A DNA stretch of 64,000 bases from Venturia oleaginea (taxonomy: Eukaryota > Ascomycota > Dothideomycetes > Venturiales > Venturiaceae). The position numbers were made by a program, and so were the translations under genes. The notes under the pieces were generated by a model that did no database searches, had not been told where the DNA came from, and was given only the letters and a program-made list of their open reading frames with translations. The stretch's first letter is position 1; every line of letters starts with the position of its first letter. The stretch is taken from NCBI GenBank assembly GCA_013176395.1, contig JABMLP010000024.1, positions 620,001 through 684,000 on the forward strand, written 5' to 3'. This document shows, piece after piece, positions 46,032 through 54,824 of this stretch.

Positions 46032-46661
46032 GTGTGACGGCACGGCATGGCTATCCTGCAGTCACGTTACCTCGTGGCATTAGCGTGGCGTGCACAGCCA
46101 CCTGTGGCTAAAGCGCTACATCTTTGCGCTTCCGAGGTCTTTTTGTCACGGTACGACCGCGGACAAGTCCTTCCCGCCGTTGGGGTGGCCCCACGGCACG
46201 TGATCAAGGCAGAACCGGAGTTCTGCCGAGGAAAGGTTTTAAAGCCTACGTGGCTTCAACCAATTCGTAGTTCTTCGAGCTACGTCCTGTCGTTAGACCT
46301 GCCTGTTGGTTTGCCTGCCAGTTCGTATATAGCCTGTTGAATGATACCGGTTCCTGCTGCTGCTCCTTCCTCCTGATACCCGAACCCGCCTCGTGACACT
46401 TTTGCTCTCTACCTAAGATTCTCTTATTACACCCAGTACTTAGAGCAATAAACCTATCTATGACCTCTTTTGCTTGCCGTGACAAGCTGTGACGGCACGG
46501 CATATCCATACGAAGGCACAAGGCACTTCAGAACATGTCACCGAATTACACTTAGGATCTAAGGTAGAGAGGTAAGAGTTTCGTAAGGAAACTCCGACTA
46601 AGTAGGGAAAGTGCACGAGCCACGGCACGTGATCTGATAGTCACGTGCCGTGCCGTCACAC
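46032..46661. repeat. Terminal-inverted-repeat structure, unclassified
   Basis: GTGTGACGGCACGGCA at 46032-46047 is the exact reverse complement of 46646-46661. The same 15-mer TGTGACGGCACGGCA recurs in direct orientation at 46489-46503, and ccacggcacgtgatc occurs twice (46191, 46619). This looks like one or two nested small DNA elements. No transposase frame and no convincing target duplication were found. Confidence 0.6.
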
Positions 46662-46817
46662 AAGCCGTCTTTAAGCAAACAGTAACTGACTAACAGTAGA
46701 AAACTAAGAATAAGGGGATAAGAATTAATATTATATTTATATCTACTCAGGCTACTCTAGTCGTTAATCTATCTCTCTAATGTTATCTAAACAAGTTTCT
46801 TAATCTTATAGCATAAC

Positions 46818-47128
46818 TGTAAGAGTTCAACCCTCAAAGGTGTTTCGCAAGTGAGAGAAGACTGCTTGTATTTCAAAGTATCTAAGTACAGAGAAGAAAG
46901 TGTAAGTACAGGAAGGATAGCTCGTATATATAATCCTCCTCTTACAATAGATCCTTCTAGAAAGTATCTTTAAATGGAAACGTGACAGCTTGCAAAATAG
47001 AACATGGCAGCTTGCGAAATAGAACATGACAGCTTGCAAAATAGAACATGACAGCTTGCAGAATAACAAGAGAACAATTGGAAATCCAGTCATGGATAAG
47101 CTAGAGAGAAGGATTCCATCCCTTAACA
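46818..47128 (-). repeat. 3' LTR of retrotransposon 2
   Basis: 311 bp. In U3 it holds four tandem copies of a 22-bp unit (acagcttgcaaaatagaaca plus tg), about 46983-47066 on the plus strand, a possible promoter/enhancer array. Confidence 0.95.
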
Positions 47129-47150
47129 TTATCCCCTCCCCCCCTCTCTT
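47129..47150 (-). promoter_or_regulatory. Polypurine tract of retrotransposon 2
   Basis: In element orientation AAGAGAGGGGGGGAGGGGAT then AA abuts the 3' LTR. It also encodes the last residues of pol (REGGRG) and its stop codon, so the priming site and coding end overlap. Confidence 0.85.
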
Positions 47151-50100
47151 GTAGATCGATGTGAGCGTAGTCTCTGAGGGCGTAGTATAGGTCCGTCGTT
47201 TTCAAGAACGTTGCCGTAGGCACTTTCAAAAGCGTCCAGAGCTGTAGTTTGTTGGAGTTCGCTAAGGGGTTCCCACGTAGGATCAACGTAGCCTACCCAC
47301 TTAACTAAGACTTCTCGCGTTTGTTGTCGACCTCGCCGGCGCCATCTTGCGGCTAGAATAGCCTCGATACCGTATTCCTCGTCTCCTTGTTCAGTTACTA
47401 TAGGAGGCGGCTGTGTATTATCTTGTATTTGTGAAGGTAGGGGATCTGTGCCAGCTCTCCTAAGTAAAGACGTATGAAATCGGTTGTGGATTCCTCTGGG
47501 TGTATCAAGCTCGTAAGACATTGAGTTGATAACTCGTGTAACTGTATACTTCCCATGAATCCAGTCTAGTTTCTTACAAGGACGTAGGGTTTTTACGTTC
47601 TTTAGGTTGAGCCAGACTTTGTCTCCCACTTTAAAAGAGTCAGCCGGAGCACGATCTCTATTAGAGTAGTATTCTTGCTGTTGCTGAGCTGATACCATTG
47701 ACGTTTCTGCCCATTCTTGTGCGTCCTTCAATTTTGCTACAAGATCTTGTGCTTTTTCTTTTGGATTCTTAGGGGTTTCCTGGGGAGCTTCAACAGTTCC
47801 TATATGCTCAATGTTATAACCGTGGGTTAAGAAGAAAGGCGATAGGCCCGTAGCTTGGTTTGGTCTATTATCGAGGCATATTTGAGCAATAGGCAGGAGC
47901 TCGACCCAGTCGTTCTGACTAAATGTACAGAACTTACGTAGATAGGCTTCAACTTCTTGATTTCTTCTTTCCGTAGATCCATCAGTCTCAGGGTGATACG
48001 CTGTAGAGAGTCTTCTCTCTATCTTAAGAAGGTGACAAACTTCTTTCCAGAAAGCATTAACAAATTGCGTGTCCCTATCTGAGACTAGAGATCTAGGAAG
48101 CCAGTGTAATCTTACGTAGTTCTGCATAAATAGTTTTGCAAATCCTTCAGCTCCAAACTGTTCTTTAGGCACTGGGAACAGGATAGTTCCTTTACCCAAG
48201 CGGTCAGTAATAACGCAGAGTCTTGTGCATCTTTGGCTCTCTGGTAATTCGACTATGAAGTCTACTGAAATATCTTGCCAGATACGGCTAGGGACAGGAA
48301 GAGGTTTAAGTAAACCTTTCTTTTTGTCTCGCCAGACTGAAGTTCTTCCGCAGACGTCACAATTGCGTATAAACTGACGTATATCTTGAGCAAATCCCGG
48401 CCAGTAGAACTGTCTGGAGAGAATAGCAATAGTAGCTTCTCGTCCAGGATGCCCTGATAGGACTGAATCGTGTATTTCTTGAATTACTCCTGTTAAGAGA
48501 GGCTCGTAGGAGGGCAACCAGATTCGGTCTCTATAGTAGAGCTGGTTATTTTCGACTTTACAATCTCCTATAGAAGTAGGAACCTTTAGCTTAGATGGGA
48601 ACTGCCTATCTTGCTTTAGAACGCTTTGGAAAATACGTCTGTAGTCTAGATCTCCTTCGAGTGCAGTTTCCCATCTATCCCTTAGATCACCTGAGAGAAA
48701 GGGATTTTGTATAAAGGGGATAGGTTCTTTGTCTACTTCTTGAGCATTTTCTTGGGCAGCTTCTTCTCTTGCAGGAGTCTTATCCTCTAGAACGTTAATC
48801 CAAAGCTTTGGAGGTAATAACGTTCTAGTTCTTTCAACGATTCTTGGGTCTTGAATATCCTTTGGGAGATCTTGATCCCTTCGAGTTAAGGCGTCTGGAA
48901 CTACAGATTCAGAGCCTGTGCGATAGCCTAGTTTGAAGTTAAACTTAGCTAGTATCTGCGCCCATCTCATTTGCCTTTCATTTAGTTCCCTTTTTACCAT
49001 AAACTTCTCAAGGTTCTTGTGATCTGTGAGGATAATGAATGGCTTACTTAGGCTTAGTAGCTCGCTAGTCCAATGGACTAGAGCTTTGACTATAGCCATA
49101 AGTTCTTTGTCGTGGATATCATAATTGCATTCGGCTGGCAAGTGCTTAGTAGAGAAGAAAGCACATGGTTTCCAGTTACCTAGCTCATCTTTTTGACTAA
49201 GTACTGCTCCGGAAGCCCAGCCTGAAGCATCAGGTTCTACTCGCGTAGGCTTATCTTCATCAAGTGCAGACAGGACAGGTTCTTTGCAAAACTCTGCCTT
49301 AAGTTTTTGAAAAGATTCTTCTTGCTCCTTTCCCCATAAAAATGGAGTATTCTTCTTTGTAAGGCGAACCAGAGGCTCCCTTATTGTTGAGTTATCTTTT
49401 ACAAAGTCACGGTAGAAGTTTGTAAAGCCTAGGAAGCCACGTACTCCTCGTAGAGTAGTAGGACGTTCCCATTCTTTAATTGCTTTGATCTTCTCCGGAT
49501 CCATGTGTAGGCCCGTTTCAGTATCTATAACGAAGCCTAGATACTTGACTCGTTTGGTATTAAACTCGCACTTCCGAATATCAAGGTACAACCCAGCGTT
49601 AAGGCAGCTTTGAAGTATCTTTTCAGTCTTTTCTTCATGGTCTTTAAGGTTCTTTGAAGAGTATATTACTATATCGTCTAGATAAGCTGAGCAGAACTCG
49701 TCTAGGTATCGTCGAAGGATATAGTTTATATACCGTTGAAAAGACGCAGGTGCACCGGTTAAGCCAAAGGGAGTAACTAGCCATTCAAATAGACCATATC
49801 TAGTTCGAAAGGCAGTTTTGAACTCATCTCCCGTTGCGATTCGAATCTTGTGGAAGGCAGCATTTACATCAAGCTTACTAAGATACTTAGCACGAGCTAA
49901 GGTTAGTAAAGTCTCTTTTACTAACGGTAGCGGGTACCTATCCTTTCGAGTAATTGCGTTTAAGGCTCGGTAGTCTACGCAAAAGCGTAAGCCCCCTCCT
50001 GGTTTCTTCACAAAGAGAACTGGAGACGCAGCAACTGATTTACTCTCTCGGATAAAGCCTTTATCTAGTAGCTCTGTAAGAGTCCTTCGCAAAACAAGGA

Positions 50101-50985
50101 GTTGTTCTCGACCCATACCATATAGAGGTCCCCAAGGAAGTGGTTTTCCTTCTTCTATAGGTATTTCGTGATCAATCCCAGGGCGATGCGGTGGTAGTCT
50201 CTCGGCCCTTTTAGGATCAAAGACAGCAGCGTACTTATGAAACCTCTTAGGTAGCAATTCCAGTATTTGCTCTGTTGTCAAAGGGACTTTCGGCTTCAAG
50301 GCAATATCAATATCTCGAAGAGTAACAGCAAATACTCTAGACGCGTCTTTGATTTTCTCAAGTGTAGAAGTGACAAGGCGGTGGAATCTTACGGGCGCTA
50401 CTTGTTGTATATCAAGTTTGTCTTCAAATTTAGCATCGCGAATGCTAATCCCGTTTGCAAAGGTAAGAGTACCTTTAGATTCATTGATAACGGCTTTGGT
50501 GTCCTTGAGAAAAGGCCTGCCTAGTAGAAGATCCTCAAATTGTCCCGGGACTATATAAGCAAAAGCGTTGCATATAAGTCCCCCTAAATCTAGGTTCAAC
50601 TTCGCAATTTTTGTCACTTGGGTCTGTCCTTCTTCCTTAAGAACTCCACCTATAGTACGCGGACTAATAGGGAGTACTTCAAGGTCCATCTGCGAAGCTT
50701 TCTCCTCGTTTATCGATGCGTAGCAGCTAGATCCATTATCAAGGAGAGTTTTAAGAGAGTATATATCGTTCACTATAGTATTTGTGTAGAAAAGGCGGGA
50801 GAGCATCTTGGGTCTGAACTGCTTCCATTCTTTTTCTATCCGAGAACGGTGTGAATCAGTGTCTTTGTTCGAATTCAAAATACTATTTACTCTCTCAATT
50901 GACTCCTTTGACAATTTTGCTCTATCTACTCTACGCCTCCATCCACGACTTTGGATAGAGGCTACTCTTTTTCCGAGTAGTCCTC
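47129..50985 (-). CDS. pol: pol polyprotein of retrotransposon 2 (PR-RT-RNH-IN-chromodomain)
   Basis: About 1280 codons, open from near 50985 to the TAA at 47131-47129, with no ATG near the start; it overlaps the gag end in the -1 frame and is probably made by frameshifting. Domains in order: aspartic protease (LLDNGSSCYA, near 50740), RT with catalytic YLDDIVIYS (near 49680), RNase H (LTDHKNLEKF), integrase with H-H-C-C (HDSVLSGHPGRE, NCDVCGRT) and D, D, E positions (SVDFIVELP, VSDRDTQFV, DGSTERRNQEV), and a C-terminal chromodomain (VLVKWVGYVDPTWEPL, near 47280). All catalytic residues are present. Chromodomains steer such integrases to modified chromatin. The frame has no premature stop. 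Confidence 0.95.
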
Positions 50986-51984
50986 TTCTTCAACTTCTTC
51001 ATTCTCCTCAGTGGTTCCTTTGGCCCTTTTTGAACCAAGTTGCGTGACTCTTTCTACCTCTGTATCCAACCAGCAGTCTTTCATTCTATGGCCGGCCTTC
51101 CCACAGCGTAAGCAGAGGTTATTTGCCTTCCTATATTCATAGGCTTTAGACGAAATTTTTAACTTGTTTACGCGTGTAGGCTCCCAGTCCATAGCGTTCA
51201 GATCTTTAAAAGACTTCTCTTTATCTCTGAATCGTAACTTATCTTCTGAGGAAGAGAGCATCTTTGCTGTAGTGATTTGCATACTTGTATTCAAAAGATC
51301 GGACACAAACTGCTGGTAGGAGGTACTCTGAGATTGGCCTATTCTCTGGTTTCGCAGCTCTTGATTTATTGCTTTGTGTAGAAATGCAATTTTAACAGCG
51401 TCAGGCCAAGTCATTCCTCCAGCATTAGCAAGAGTGGTTTCAAAACGGGGAAGAAAAGAGAAGAAGGGTTCTTTCTCTTTTTGTTTGATTGTGGACAGGC
51501 TTACAGTAGCTCTTTGTTGTTGTACTGGATCGCCATAGAAGTTGTCCATATACTGTAACAATTTCTGTCCCGTTTTATCTTCCTCTGGAGCTGTCTTTAC
51601 GTAGGCCAGAGTAGCCTGAGCTGCGGAGCCTCGTAGAGAGGAGAAGATGTAGGCAAATTGGTTCCTACTATCCCCTATAGACTCTGCGTCTATCTCCAAC
51701 TTCATGCTTGCTTGTTGAAACCACTGAGCCCATTCAGAACGCTTGCCATCAAATTCTTGAAGCTTAGGAAGTACAGCTTTCTTCCTATGTATTCTGTCTT
51801 TTTGTGAATTCTTAGTCTCTTGTCCTTCTACTACGTTCTCAGAGCGAGTAGTGTTAGGTAAGATTGTAAGAATACGCGTAATAGCATCGTTCTGAATGGC
51901 TAGTTGATGTTGTAATGCTGCCATAGCTTCTTGTAGGGCTTGGGGTTCTTGAGGAACTCTTTGTTCCTGATCTTCTCCTTCCAT
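50962..51984 (-). CDS. gag: gag polyprotein of retrotransposon 2
   Basis: 340 residues from the ATG at 51984 to the TAG at 50964-50962. A coiled-coil-like Gln-rich start (LQEAMAALQHQLAIQNDAIT) precedes a gypsy-type capsid domain (WAQWFQQASMKLEID, FAYIFSSLRGSAAQATLAYV, FLPRFETTLANAG). The nucleocapsid zinc knuckle is CLRCGKAGHRMKDC (CX2CX4HX4C). The tail is acidic (EENEEVEEEDYSEKE). It packages the RNA and forms the particle. Confidence 0.95.
   Translation of the reverse strand: MEGEDQEQRVPQEPQALQEAMAALQHQLAIQNDAITRILTILPNTTRSENVVEGQETKNSQKDRIHRKKAVLPKLQEFDGKRSEWAQWFQQASMKLEIDAESIGDSRNQFAYIFSSLRGSAAQATLAYVKTAPEEDKTGQKLLQYMDNFYGDPVQQQRATVSLSTIKQKEKEPFFSFLPRFETTLANAGGMTWPDAVKIAFLHKAINQELRNQRIGQSQSTSYQQFVSDLLNTSMQITTAKMLSSSEDKLRFRDKEKSFKDLNAMDWEPTRVNKLKISSKAYEYRKANNLCLRCGKAGHRMKDCWLDTEVERVTQLGSKRAKGTTEENEEVEEEDYSEKE
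50967..50974 (-). promoter_or_regulatory. Candidate -1 frameshift site between gag and pol
   Basis: GGAAAAAG lies two codons before the gag stop. The window in which -1 slippage can work runs only from the last -1-frame stop (in GTT GAA) to the gag TAG, about 30 nt, and this is the only homopolymer run in it. It is not a canonical X XXY YYZ heptamer. Confidence 0.5.
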
Positions 51985-52269
51985 ATTTTCACCTATGAGA
52001 GATAATAGAGAGCACTACTATACACACTCCTAGGCTCTACTCTAGAGATTTGCTAGGCAGTATAGAGTCAATGCCTATTAGTATAGGAAGGTGACTATAG
52101 AATCCCAGAAGGATTTTTACACTATAGTCCGCTCTGCAATCCTTATTACTAAGGACAGAGCTCCCAGGGACTGTGAAGGCCAAGTGTATTAAATCTCTCT
52201 TCCTAGCTCTTTCTTTCCTCAGCTTATTACAGCTTCAACTCCTAAGACTACGCTGTCTTAGGATGACCT

Positions 52270-52600
52270 GCCCTTGCTTCTTGGAGATTCTAGCACGTTC
52301 TAGAAAATCTCAGTTTGAATTCTCTTGAATTCCCTTTTTGGATTGGCCCTTTCGGTTGGCCCTTGCTTCTTGGAGATTCTAGCACCTTCTAGAAAATCTC
52401 AGCTTGAATTCTCTTGAATTCCCTTTTTGTTTGGCCCTTGAGGTTGGCCCTTGAAGTTGGCCTTTGAGGTTGGCCCTTGCTTCTTGAGTTAGGACAAGTG
52501 TCCTCTTCTTGAAATTCCTTTCTGTTTGGCCCTTGAGGTTGGCCCTCGCTTCTTGGATTAGGACAAGTGTCCTCTTCTTGAAATTCCTTTTTGGAGCTTG
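52270..52600 (-). repeat. Tandem duplications in the 5' leader of retrotransposon 2
   Basis: A unit starting cccttgcttcttggagattc repeats with an 89-bp period (52271, 52360), and one containing aggacaagtgtcctcttctt repeats with a 69-bp period (52491, 52560). They lie between the primer-binding site and gag. Confidence 0.85.
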
Positions 52601-52635
52601 CTCTCTGTGAGCCTTTCTTCCTTTGTAAGATTGAG

Positions 52636-52646
52636 GTACTTAGATA
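52636..52646 (-). promoter_or_regulatory. Primer-binding site of retrotransposon 2 (self-primed type)
   Basis: In element orientation TATCTAAGTAC begins 2 nt after the 5' LTR and is exactly complementary to GTACTTAGATA inside the LTR (52719-52709). Confidence 0.75.
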
Positions 52647-52647
52647 A

Positions 52648-52958
52648 TGTAAGAGTTCAACCCTCAAAGGTGTTTCGCAAGTGAGAGAAGACTGCTTGTA
52701 TTTCAAAGTATCTAAGTACAGAGAAGAAAGTGTAAGTACAGGAAGGATAGCTCGTATATATAATCCTCCTCTTACAATAGATCCTTCTAGAAAGTATCTT
52801 TAAATGGAAACGTGACAGCTTGCAAAATAGAACATGGCAGCTTGCGAAATAGAACATGACAGCTTGCAAAATAGAACATGACAGCTTGCAGAATAACAAG
52901 AGAACAATTGGAAATCCAGTCATGGATAAGCTAGAGAGAAGGATTCCATCCCTTAACA
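52648..52958 (-). repeat. 5' LTR of retrotransposon 2
   Basis: 311 bp, read as identical to 46818-47128. The self-primer sequence at 52709-52719 is 72 nt from the LTR 3' end, close to the 64 nt seen in retrotransposon 1. Confidence 0.95.
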
Positions 52959-52961
52959 ATA

Positions 52962-52994
52962 ACGTACTTCACAAGCGAGAGGACCACCTCACAA
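52962..52994 (+). repeat. Relic terminal inverted repeat of a pogo-like element
   Basis: Directly beyond the LTR, TAACGTACTTCACAAGCGAG and the next bases (aggaccacctcac) match the end of the pogo element at 41610 (ACGTAATTCACTAGCGAGCG, then ggccacaccac) at about 80 percent, including the TA dinucleotide. No second end was found nearby. Confidence 0.6.
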
Positions 52995-52996
52995 AC

Positions 52997-53207
52997 GTAA
53001 ACTGTGACGGCTTGCTAGGCTACTGGAACAACCACAGTGTCCAAGCACCTAACAAGGCGCCACAGTACACGGGCCACAGCAAGACCTACAAGTAGGTCTT
53101 GCCCCCAGCCCCCATTTACATAGCTACCTGTAGTTCACTATCACATTTAGTCCATACCTGATTGCTGCTCACGCCTTTCATTGGTTACTACTAGCCGTGA
53201 CAGTCCG
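52997..53207. repeat. Possible small inverted-repeat element
   Basis: aactgtgacggcttgct (about 52997) and actagccgtgacagt (about 53187) are inverted repeats with one or two mismatches. The first resembles the TGTGACGG ends at 46033. No coding sequence. Confidence 0.35.
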
Positions 53208-53305
53208 AGCAAATGCCCATGAATATCATGCATGATATTACGAATCACATGTACTCATATTCATACTAAGATTAACTTCCACAATCACGCATTCACCAAC
53301 AAAAC

Positions 53306-54824
53306 TTACTGCCCCTTTTTCAAACTCGGCAAATATACCAACCCCGTCCTCACATCCCCATACCAGCTCTCCCAAATATCTCTAAAATAACTCGTCCGCC
53401 CCCTCCACTGCGGCAGATCCCCCGCCTTGGGCATAACCCCATCCGCCTTCTGCACATACGTACTCGTCAGATTCAACAACCTGGTCTGTTTCATAGTGCT
53501 CCCCTCCTCCACTCTAGGCACAATGACACTGGCACCCTGCTTCTCCATTTCCTTGACAAGGCGAACGATGAGTTGGGCCGTTGCGTCGGCGCCGAGTGTC
53601 CATGATGCGTCCACGTAACCGATTGTGTAGGATGCGTTGGGGAGATCTTGGAACATTGTGTTTTTCCATATGTATTTTGAGGAGATGGTGTAGGGTTCTC
53701 CGTCGACCGTGATTTTCATGCCGCCTGCTAGTTGGATTTTTAGGCCGGTGGCTGTGATGATGATGTCTGGTGTTATTTCTTGGCCGTTCTTTAGTGTGAT
53801 TGTTGAGGAGGTTATGTTGGAGATGTGGCCGGTAACTACGTTGGCCTTTCCCTTTCGTAAGGCGCGGTAGAAATCCCCATCTGGACAGAAACAGACACGT
53901 TGTTCGAAGGGGTTGTAAGTGGGTTTGAAGTGGTCGTCGAATTTTAGGGATTGGGGTAGTTGTTTTTCTGTTATGCCTTTTAGCATTCCCTTTGCGCGAT
54001 CGGGCATGTATCGACAGAATCTGATGAAGATCCAGGGTAGTGTGAGCCATTTGAAGCGTATGAGTGGGCTTATCCAGGATGTTGGCGCCCAGCGACGGAT
54101 GAGCTTTTCAAGATTGTCTTCTTTGGGCGTGGAGAGGATATAGGAGGGGGATCGTTGGAGCATTGCTACTTGTGCTGCTTCTTCTGCGAGGGCGGGGAGG
54201 AGGGTAATTGCTGTTGCGCCTGAACCTATAATAACCACATTCTTGTCTTTGTAGTCGAGGTCTTTGGGCCAGAATTGTGGGTGGACGACTGGTCCTTCGA
54301 AGTTGTCGATTCCAGGTATCTCGGTCTTGAGGGGGGCCTTGTAATCCTGTGCATCTTGTTAAACGTGTAAGTCGACTAGAATAGAGTTGACGAACATAGT
54401 ATCCTGTGCAAAACATCAAGAATCGAGACCTGTATTCCACCTCTTTCCCCTCCTCTTCAACTTGCAATACCCATTCCTGCCCGTCACTCTTCCAATCCGC
54501 AGCTATTACGTTCCTGCCGAATCGAATCTTTTCATCAATGCCGTACATCTCCGCGCTCTCTCGGACATATTTCCTGATGACCTCACCCTCAGCGATACTC
54601 GTCTGTTCCGACCATGGTCGCCATGGAAAGCCGAAGGTGTAGAGATCGGAGTCACTGCGTATTCCCGGATACCGAAACAAATCCCATGTCCCCCCTATCG
54701 CATTGCGGGCTTCAAGGATCGTGTAGGTGTGGCCAGGTAATTGGCTTTGGAGGCGGTAGGCAAGGTTTATTCCCGAGATTCCAGCTCCGACGATGATGGA
54801 GTCGAAGGTTCTTTGGTCGGCCAT
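53306..54824 (-). CDS. Baeyer-Villiger-type flavin monooxygenase
   Basis: Two exons on the minus strand, 54824-54396 and 54346-53306, giving 489 residues; the 49-nt intron starts GTTCGT and ends CACAG. The FAD fingerprint is IIVGAGISGIN (Gly13, 15, 18), followed by RYPGIRSDSD. The Baeyer-Villiger signature FxGxxxHxxxWP is present at residues 159-170 (FEGPVVHPQFWP). The NADPH fingerprint is VVIIGSGATAITL, and ITATGLKIQ follows near residue 300. Such enzymes insert oxygen next to a ketone or oxidise N or S atoms; substrate not predictable. There is no neighbouring biosynthetic gene that would suggest a pathway. It starts just past the repeat island bounded by retrotransposon 2. Confidence 0.93.

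Larger units (their letters stand above)
46818..52958 (-). mobile_element. Intact-looking Ty3/gypsy chromovirus (LTR retrotransposon 2)
   Basis: A 6141-bp element on the minus strand with 311-bp LTRs (46818-47128, 52648-52958) that I cannot tell apart base for base. Both outer flanks are ATAAC (46813-46817, 52959-52963), a perfect 5-bp target duplication. LTR ends are TGTTAAGG...CTTACA in element orientation. Gag and pol frames are both open. The primer-binding site is complementary to the element's own LTR. Identical LTRs, clean duplication and open frames indicate a recent insertion that may still be active. Confidence 0.96.

Noticed and set aside
46827..47129. 100-codon frame repeated at 52657-52959
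   Set aside because: Both copies are LTR sequence; the repeated residues come from the 22-bp tandem units.
52389..52706. 105-codon frame with EFQEEDTCPN repeats
   Set aside because: It is produced by the tandem duplications in the leader of retrotransposon 2 and runs into the LTR.
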